From: Fragilaria crotonensis
Lineage: Eukaryota; Bacillariophyta; Fragilariophyceae; Fragilariales; Fragilariaceae
Assembly (NCBI GenBank): GCA_022925895.1
Contig: JAKSYS010000593.1
Coordinates: 1 to 39,754 of the forward strand
Length of the DNA: 39,754 nt
Direction of reading: 5' to 3'
Below are positions 33,324 through 39,754 of the stretch, in pieces. The notes under the pieces were generated by a model, which was given only the letters and a program-made list of their open reading frames with translations, did no database searches and was not told the origin of the DNA. The position numbers and the translations under genes are program-made. Numbering within the stretch: the first letter of the stretch is position 1; each line of letters opens with the position of its first letter.

Positions 33324-34422
33324 GGTTGCTTACCTAATGATCTCGACAATGCCTGGCTCTTTTGATACATTTTTTGTGTGAGAAAGCCCGCGTATTTGGT
33401 TTCGAATGAGGGCGTACGTTGTACGTAGTCGTGTTACACACGACGTCTTACACGTTTGTGTACAATTGTAGTATACTCGGAGTACTTCATACAAGAGTGT
33501 ACACAATAGTACTACTTCCTGTAACCCTCACGCGGTGATTGTAGTACTTCGTGTTTGCCACATGGTATTTGAATTGTGTAGTACGATGCTGTGTGTAGGT
33601 TGTACTTCTCACTTCCAGCTATGTACAGGTTTTGAATTCTTGCACTAGTAGTAGTACAAGTACTACAGGTAGTAGCTATCACACTTCTTTCTGTGACCCT
33701 CACATAGTACGCAGTGACTGTTGTACCAGGTACTTCATGTTTGCCACATGGTATTTAAAATTTTCAGTATGGTGCTGCATGTTGGTGGTACTTCTTAATT
33801 CCAGCTACGTACATGTTTCGAATTCTTGCGTCTGTGAGGTCAACATTCATTGTACATACATAGTACTATACTATGTATGTATAAATATTTATGAATCTCA
33901 ATACTGCTGTTGTTGTTCGTTAACGATGCTTAATGTCATACGCATTCTACGTAACGTCTAAGAGTTCAATTTTTATGTTGAAGTCCCACCACATGATAGT
34001 TGTATGTGTTTCATTTTTACTACACAACATAATACCATTCGTTAAGAAATGGATTAAGTGAGTTTGCAAAGATGCAACTTTTTCTCGTGTCTTGCCGCTA
34101 AGTACATTGAGATTAGTATCGTGTGCTTTCTCCCGAACATAAACTACTCACCTATGTATCTGACGCACCCACTTACGTTCTACAGATGTATACTGTGCTC
34201 GTATGTAAGCATGTACGGAGGCATATAAAGTCCCACATTGCAGTCTTGTTCAGGAGTGTACAATTCCCATGTCTGTATTTCATAGTAATCGCTGGCATGA
34301 CCACCACTAGGTCGCACGTACAGGTACTGTCCTCGTATGGTGTATTTTGCGATACCTTTTCCCGCAATTGCAACACACATCGTACCCTCGTTGCCATTTG
34401 CCATCGCAAATTACGATCTTTT
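33324..34422. other. Upstream region of gene A with a 187-bp imperfect duplication
   Basis: GTAC-rich. TGTTTGCCACATGGTATTT occurs at 33552 and 33739, each followed by (C/T)AGTA, TTCCAGCTA(T/C)GTACA and GAATTCTTGC, and each preceded by a CTGTAACCCTCAC-like word. The imperfect direct repeat spans about 33517-33835. From 33840 to 34420 I see no gene. Part of this should be the promoter region of gene A. Confidence 0.55.
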
Positions 34423-35926
34423 GTTTCCATCCAGAAGCAATTGATTGTAAACGCAATAGCAAAGCGGCTATTCCAATTTTTGATCAGTGAGAGTTGAGAT
34501 CGGGTTTTGCAAGTGCTACTACCGATTCGTTTCCATCCAGAAGCAGTCGATTGTACGCGTGCTTCTGGGTTCCCGATCACAGTTCGTATACGCTATCGCA
34601 AAAGGGAGTCGTTTCCATCCGGAAACAGCCGAGTGCAGGTGCGACAGAGCAAATCAGCGCTTCCGCATTGTGCTTCTGATCCGTTTCGGTCCAGTCGTCG
34701 ATTGAACGACGAGGTGCAAGGTGCGACGTACTACGTAGTAAGTACGACGACGTGAGGTGCAAGGTGCGAGGTGCAACATACGTCATACTCAAGGTGCGAG
34801 GTGCACAGTTCGTATCCGCTATCGCTAATACGAGTCGTCGTTTCCATCAGGAAACAGCCGAGTGTAGGTACAACGAACCAAAGCGGCGCTTCTACGTTGT
34901 GCTTCTGATTCGTTTCCATCCAGAAACGGTCAATTGAACGACGAGGTGCAACGTACTACATACTACATAGGTGCGAGGTTCAAGGTGCGGCACACGTCGT
35001 GCTTCTGAGGTGTGAGGTGTGAGGTGAGACATACGTCATACTTCTGATTCGTTTCCATCCAGAAACGGTCAATTGAACGACTGAACGACGAGGTGCAAGG
35101 TGCAACGTACTACGTGAAGTGCAACGTGCATGGTGAACAGTTTGTATCTGCTATCGCAAAACACGAGTCGTTGTTTCCATCCGGAAACAGCCGAGTGTAG
35201 GTACGAACCAAAGCGGCGCTTCTACGTTGTGCTTCTGATTCGTTTCCATCCAGAAACGGTCAATTGAACGACGTGCGAGGTGCGAGGCGCAACGTGGTAC
35301 TACGTGAGGTGCAAGGTGCGAGGTGAACAGTTTGTATCTGCTATCGCAACGACTCGTCGTTTCCATCTGGAAACAGCCGAGTGTAGGTACGACGAACCAA
35401 AGCGGCGCTTCTACGTTGTGCTTCTGATTTGTTTCCATCCAGAAACGGTCAATTGAATGACGTGCGAGGTGCGAGGTGCGACGTGGTACTACGTGAGGTG
35501 CGAGGTGCGAGGTGAACAGTTTGTATCTGCTATCGCTTTCCTCATCGTTTCAATCAGGAATCAGCCGAGTGTAGGTACGACAAACCAAAGCGGCGCTTCT
35601 ACGTTGTGCTTCTGATTTGTTTCCATCCAGAAACGGTCAATTGAACGAGGTGCGACGTGCGAGGTGCGACGTGGTACTTCGTGAGGTGCGACGTGCGACG
35701 TGCAACGAGAATAGTTCGTATCTGCTATCGTTAAATACAAGTCGTCGTTTCCATCAGGAAATAGCCGAGTGGCTGTAGGCGCTTCCGCTTTGTGCTTCTG
35801 ATTCATTTCCATCCAGAAACGGTCAATTGTGCAACGAGGTGCGACTACGACTTCTGATTGTAACCTGAAAATACCTGATACAGTGCGTTCAATCTGTTTC
35901 CATCCAGAAACTGTTGATTGCACTTG
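34423..35926. repeat. Array of hairpin-forming repeats, higher-order period about 189 bp
   Basis: About 15 copies of GTTTCCATC-type words occur (34423, 34529, 34611, 34840, 34912, 35051, 35173, 35242, 35359, 35431, a variant at 35547, 35619, 35747, a variant at 35805 and 35896). Two types alternate: type 1 GTTTCCATCCGGAAACAGCC, followed by GAGTGTAGG, and type 2 GTTTCCATCCAGAAACGGTC, followed by AATTGAAC. Both fold on themselves (GTTTC/GAAAC stems, 4-6-base loops). Type 2 sites from 34921 onward lie 139, 191, 189, 188 and 186 bp apart. Spacers hold GAGGTGCGAGGTGC-like short repeats and TTTGTATCTGCTATCGC. On the minus strand the hairpins read ATGGAAAC and give repeated short frames. Confidence 0.9.
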
Positions 35927-36375
35927 TTGGGTATTTCTGCCACAAAGCGAAACTGTAGTAGCTGTGGCTGGAGTTGTACCAACGACTGGTAGTACCCTGC
36001 TTTCTTCGATGACAAGTCTGTCAAGTGGAGGTCGTATGAGTTCGGAATCTGTCCATCAGGGAGTGCAAATCTCTGATTTGTACATCTTAATTACAAGACG
36101 TTGTAAATGTTTCTGTAATGTTTCACCGAATGTTTCTTATATTCATATTTACAAGTTTCTACTTTTTTATTTACAATTCAAAATTAATATGTACAAAATG
36201 TAGAGAAATATTTGTTAAGTCGTACTCAGTTTTATTCATAGTTTATTGAGAAATATTCACAACTTCTTCTTCGGTTTCAGCTTGCTGCTACGACCAATTC
36301 TGGGGGGTTGCTATCTGTTTCAGTGCTGTACTGTGCGTTATTGTTTCTAAAGTTCTACTACCAGGTATCACGAAC
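35927..36375. other. AT-rich spacer downstream of gene B
   Basis: About 36080-36250 is very AT-rich. It lies just past the 3' end of gene B. No gene seen. Confidence 0.4.
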
Positions 36376-38019
36376 CTACACGGCTTCTTGAACTCTGTCG
36401 ACATCATCTTCTTCTGGAGCTGGTGGTTGCAGTTGTTGGTGCTGTGCATGGGCGATCAGGAGCTGCATATTGAATTCATTATACACAATTGTCGGTGCTG
36501 CGTTGACAACTTCTGCCTCGATGTTTTCTCCTTCCTGCATCTCGATTACGATCACCGTATGATTGTATCATTTTCCGAAGGAACCACTGATCGAACTCTT
36601 CGCCCCTTTCCCTTCTGTCGTTATAGACCAATACAGCCAGGTTATTGAAACGCTCCATTCCTTCCCTTGACCAACTTCGCTTGGTGCCCCTTGTTTTGCC
36701 CGTGTACCGTGGGTTAATGACTTCAGGTGCAGGTTCGTCGGCGGGCGGTCCATTTCTGTTAACCATCCATTCGTAATGCCATTGTTGCCAGTAATTTTCA
36801 AGACACAAGAGGAGGAATGCCTCATCTGTGACAGTGAACCACTCACTTAGATGTTTCTCGCACCTATTCTCCTTGAATTTGGTGGCTCCAACCACAGTCT
36901 TCAGCAAGTCGTCCAATAAGTCCATAGATTTCACCTCCAAAGCGTCATTTCTCAATGCTATGATTCGGTCCATGCTAAAGACTTCATTAAATCTGCCTTG
37001 GCAGTATAATATCTGTGTATCGAGAAGAAGGCAGCACACACTCAGGGTTAGAAGTTCAGAATTAAATGGTTGAATTGACGCCGCAACCATCTTACCTTGG
37101 AATACTGTTTTTATCTTCTTGATTGTGTTGTTCCTGTGCCTATATATCGACTCTTTCACTGTTTTTCCTTGCTCCCACCAGTTCTCAATATTACGATTGT
37201 CTACATCTAGCACCGCCGCCATGCATCGACAAATGGACATTTCGTTGTTGCTGAAATCTAGGTCGCCATCAGTCACAAACTTTGTTTGGGAACACATATT
37301 CCTTCACACACTTTTGAATTGCAAACTTATCCGCACTTCTTGCAACAGTGTTGCGTTGTCCTCCTTGTCCGCCTTGCTCTCCTCCTTGTTGCTCCGCCAC
37401 CTTGTATAGCAACTCCACCCCTCGTTGAGCAAGAAGCCTCACCAACAAAATCTTGTCCAAGGTTTGCAGGCATAACTGCTGCTGGTGCAGCATTTATGCC
37501 TACGCCTGCATAGGCACGGGCAGTAGCAACAGCTGCTGCTCCTGGTGCTGGAGCTTGCGCAGCAGTAGTAGTAGGAACACGTCGGGCACTGGCATGTGGA
37601 GCAGCACGGGAACGCCTCCTGCAGGGATATCAGGTGCTGATGGACCTGGTATCCCTGTAGCAGCACCAAACTGGCACGAGCAGCTGCACCTCTTGTGTTT
37701 GGTGATGGTATGACTGTTGAAACCGGCGCCGCCGCCACTCTGGCAGCTGAACCTCTTGTATTTGGTGATGGTATGACTGCTGTTGAAACCGATGCCGCCG
37801 CCTCTGGCAGCTGCACCTCTTGTATTTGGTGATGGTATGACTGCTGTTGAAACCGATGCCGCCGCTTCAGTGCTCACAGGAGTTGTCCGACTGTTTCCAG
37901 GTGCTACTCTGCTGCGCGTTATTCTTGCTGCTGCTGTACGTGGTGACTCATCAGGATATGGTTGTGGTCTTGCCTGGTTCCGCCGAGTATTCACGCCCTT
38001 TGTGCTGCACCTTGCGCAT
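36376..38019 (-). CDS. Gene B: apparent paralogue of gene A, repeat-rich N-terminus, frameshifted
   Basis: Best start is ATG 38019 (MRKVQHKG). After one base too many in GGG it continues NTRRNQARPQPYPDE. Three repeats of about 21 residues follow (SVSTAVIPSPNTRGAAAR; DNA units at 37680, 37743 and 37807). Then come a Pro/Ala/Gly-rich part and KILLVRLLAQRGVELLYKVA. The conserved region includes NWWEQGKTVKESIYRHRNNT, HLSEWFTVTDEAFLLLCLEN, PRYTGKTRGTKRSW and SREGMERFNNLAVLVYNDRR. One frame ends at 36479, but a neighbouring frame continues with a coding-like acidic tail (MQEGENIEAEVVNAAP; QLQPPAPEEDDVDRVQEAV) to TAG at 36378-36376. It shares with gene A the order of segments, T-V-(S/T)-DEAF, the KYT/RYT element and W-S-x-EG-x-x-RFN-x-L. 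Function unknown. Confidence 0.6.
37680..37870. repeat. 63-64-bp tandem repeat within gene B
   Basis: GCAGCTGCACCTCTTGT and a variant with GAACC begin units at 37680, 37743 and 37807. All share TTTGGTGATGGTATGACTG. One unit is 64 bp, not a multiple of three, which is where the reading frame slips. Confidence 0.85.
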
Positions 38020-38886
38020 TACCCCCAGTAATCTTGTGCTCTGACGCAATGGGGACGACGACATCATGCACCGCAATGATATCAACACACAAATCCTCAC
38101 CTCCTTACCTTCTGCAGCTTGCAACAGCGGTTGGTAACCGTAGCAGAATTCAGCAATGTCACACTATATGGCACAACAAAGCTATGTTCTTTAATCCAGG
38201 TTTCAATGCATGCAACAACGCCTTCTTCTTACTAGAAGGCAAAAAGAGTAAGAGTAATCAAACTGGTGTGGTGACTTCTAGTGGTGGTGGCGACCTTTTG
38301 AATGGACTGATGCTGTGGTGGTGTTGTTGTACAATAATCTATGAATGAAAAAGTTCGTTCGTTTCTCAAATATGTATGTATCTTATATACTTTAATATTT
38401 ATATAATATAAATTAAAACTTATATACAAATGCAGAATAAACTGTTCAACGCATATTTAGATATACATTGGTGAAATGGCGAAGGCTTTGGTTTGAATGC
38501 TGCGAGATAAACATACAATTTCTTAAGTAGCTACGTTCAAAATATATATGATCAAGTGTACCGTTGTATTTTCATATTGTACTTTAAAACACATGGTGTT
38601 TATACCTTATACGCTACTAAACGCATATGTATGTACATGAATAGGCAGTCAAATATACAACAGCGAGTTTACCGCAGGCTCTCGCATGTCTCTGCAAAGG
38701 ACCTATATTTTTACTTAGAGGAATATGCGTTGCACAATGTTATACTCCTTAAAGTGTTCATATATGTGTATAAATAAGCAATACGTCCAACCGTTTATCT
38801 TCTTACGGATAGCCTCGTATGCTTTGACCTTCTTCGCTGCTGTACATTTGGTACTGAGGAACTATGTAGCAGGTAAAACACTTTTG
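38020..38886. other. AT-rich spacer upstream of gene B
   Basis: 38350-38460 is extremely AT-rich (TATATAATATAAATTAAAAC). Short frames only. The promoter of gene B should lie in the first few hundred bases. Confidence 0.4.
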
Positions 38887-39489
38887 CTAAGTAATTTTGA
38901 CCATGCGTCCCGTGATTTTCTCGTACGTAGTCGTAGTACATTTTGTACCACGGCTGTACTCGCCGAAAATGTCGTTCAGTATTTCAGCGAAATACACAAG
39001 TTTTGTTGATTTCAGGTCCTCACTGCAACAACACACCACAACACCAATTACAAGCAAGAACACTTCACAACAGTTGCTTTGTTGAAGTCTGCCATAGCTG
39101 ACGACAACAAAGCAAAGCACCCGCCATTTGAAAAAAACCACAAGCAACAGTTGCTTTGTTGAGGTCTGCCATATAGCTGGCGACAACAAATCTATCTTTG
39201 TTTCCACCTGATTATCATCGCTCTGTCCCTGCCATAGCTTGGACATATTTCTTTGCATGATCAGGAACTTCGACAACATTCGAATTTCAAGACGTGGGCG
39301 GACTTCAATTTGCAGATCCAGCGTGATGAACCTGGGAAATAACCCAAGAGTGTTAAGTGGATGAAGAGAATGACGGAGGTTTTGGCATGCCACGAGTTCG
39401 TACGGAGCGGAGTTTCCTGCCATCTCACTCAATGGCATTGAGGGTTGCCGTGAAGTGCATCTCTTCGGGGGCGAGAGTTGATGGAGCAT
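38887..39489 (-). CDS. Uncertain ORF, about 200 aa
   Basis: Taken from ATG 39489 (MLHQLSPPKRCTSRQP). The first 110 residues look moderately protein-like (LGLFPRFITLDLQIEVRPRL; EIRMLSKFLIMQRNMSKLWQ). The second half overlaps an imperfect direct repeat and becomes Cys/Val-rich and unnatural. I recognise no family. The coding part, if real, may end earlier by splicing or decay. Confidence 0.22.
   Translation of the reverse strand: MLHQLSPPKRCTSRQPSMPLSEMAGNSAPYELVACQNLRHSLHPLNTLGLFPRFITLDLQIEVRPRLEIRMLSKFLIMQRNMSKLWQGQSDDNQVETKIDLLSPAIWQTSTKQLLLVVFFKWRVLCFVVVSYGRLQQSNCCEVFLLVIGVVVCCCSEDLKSTKLVYFAEILNDIFGEYSRGTKCTTTTYEKITGRMVKIT
39068..39190. repeat. Imperfect direct repeat, 77-bp spacing
   Basis: CAACAGTTGCTTTGTTGAAG at 39068 recurs as CAACAGTTGCTTTGTTGAGG at 39145. 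Each is followed by TCTGCCATA, a GCTG(A/G)CGACAACAAA block and then divergence. Confidence 0.85.
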
Positions 39490-39754
39490 CGATTCCAAGA
39501 GGCAATGACAAAAGGAAGGGCAAGGGCTGGCGATGACGGTTGTTTGTGTGCAACTCCTGTTCGATGGTTTAAGGAGGTTTCGGGCCTCAGTACAGGGTAT
39601 GTCAGCTCAATTCAATGGATGAGATGTTCCGAGCCCTGGGATGCGCGACGACCTTTCGGAATTCTTTCTGATGGACGCCATCCTCAATCAGAATTGTCAC
39701 CCCACGGAATGACGATGACGTCGCTGAACCCGACCCGACTCTGTTGTCATGGTG
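39490..39754. other. Window edge, no gene resolved
   Basis: GC content rises. Short minus-strand ATG frames (MTTESGRVQRRHRHSVG from 39750; MASIRKNSERSSRIPG from 39683) are too brief to call. This may be the border of a gene lying beyond the window. Confidence 0.3.

Noticed and set aside
34423..35926. CRISPR-like look (short palindromic repeats with spacers)
   Set aside because: The repeats vary, alternate between two types and the spacers are themselves repetitive. The surrounding genes are eukaryotic and there are no cas genes.

Overview
This is nuclear DNA of a eukaryotic alga, most likely a diatom. Four observations support that. A small spliced gene encodes the ASAF-type plastid-targeting cleavage motif (15.1-15.8 kb). 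A Ty1/copia retrotransposon has the DSHAD-type protease and the overall look of diatom CoDi elements. Housekeeping genes carry few, short GT-AG introns. Intergenic DNA is rich in GTAC words. I cannot name the species. Starts are given at ATG codons.

Layout. 0-6.5 kb: a complete but multiply frameshifted copia element between two LTRs that are identical except for a 6-bp gap. 6.5-15.1 kb: gene-poor DNA with decayed ORFs, holding a 1.33-kb non-autonomous hAT-like transposon (11904-13236) with 21-bp terminal inverted repeats and an 8-bp target duplication. 15.1-24.9 kb: the genic core. It has a plastid-targeted microprotein (-), the TFIIH subunit TFB2/p52 (+), a large PDZ plus HEAT-repeat scaffold protein (-, convergent with TFB2, 15 nt between the stop codons) and the GTPase Ran (+, an intron directly after the ATG). 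24.9-31.6 kb: a 4 x 50-bp tandem repeat, AT-rich spacer, several small duplications and a duplicated Cys-rich ORF. 31.6-38.0 kb: two minus-strand genes, A and B, that appear to be paralogues. Both have tandem-repeat disordered N-termini and a shared C-terminal domain. Between them lies a 1.5-kb array of hairpin-forming repeats. 38.0-39.75 kb: AT-rich spacer and one uncertain ORF.

The housekeeping genes act separately: transcription/DNA repair (TFB2), nuclear transport (Ran), probably phosphatase scaffolding (PDZ-HEAT) and an unknown plastid role. The candidates for something undescribed are the A/B gene family with its intervening hairpin array, the Cys-rich duplicated ORF, the microprotein and the PDZ-HEAT fusion.

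Caution: single-base frame breaks in short homopolymers recur in unrelated genes here. Some of them may be assembly indels rather than real mutations. No database search was possible; family names rest on recognised motifs.
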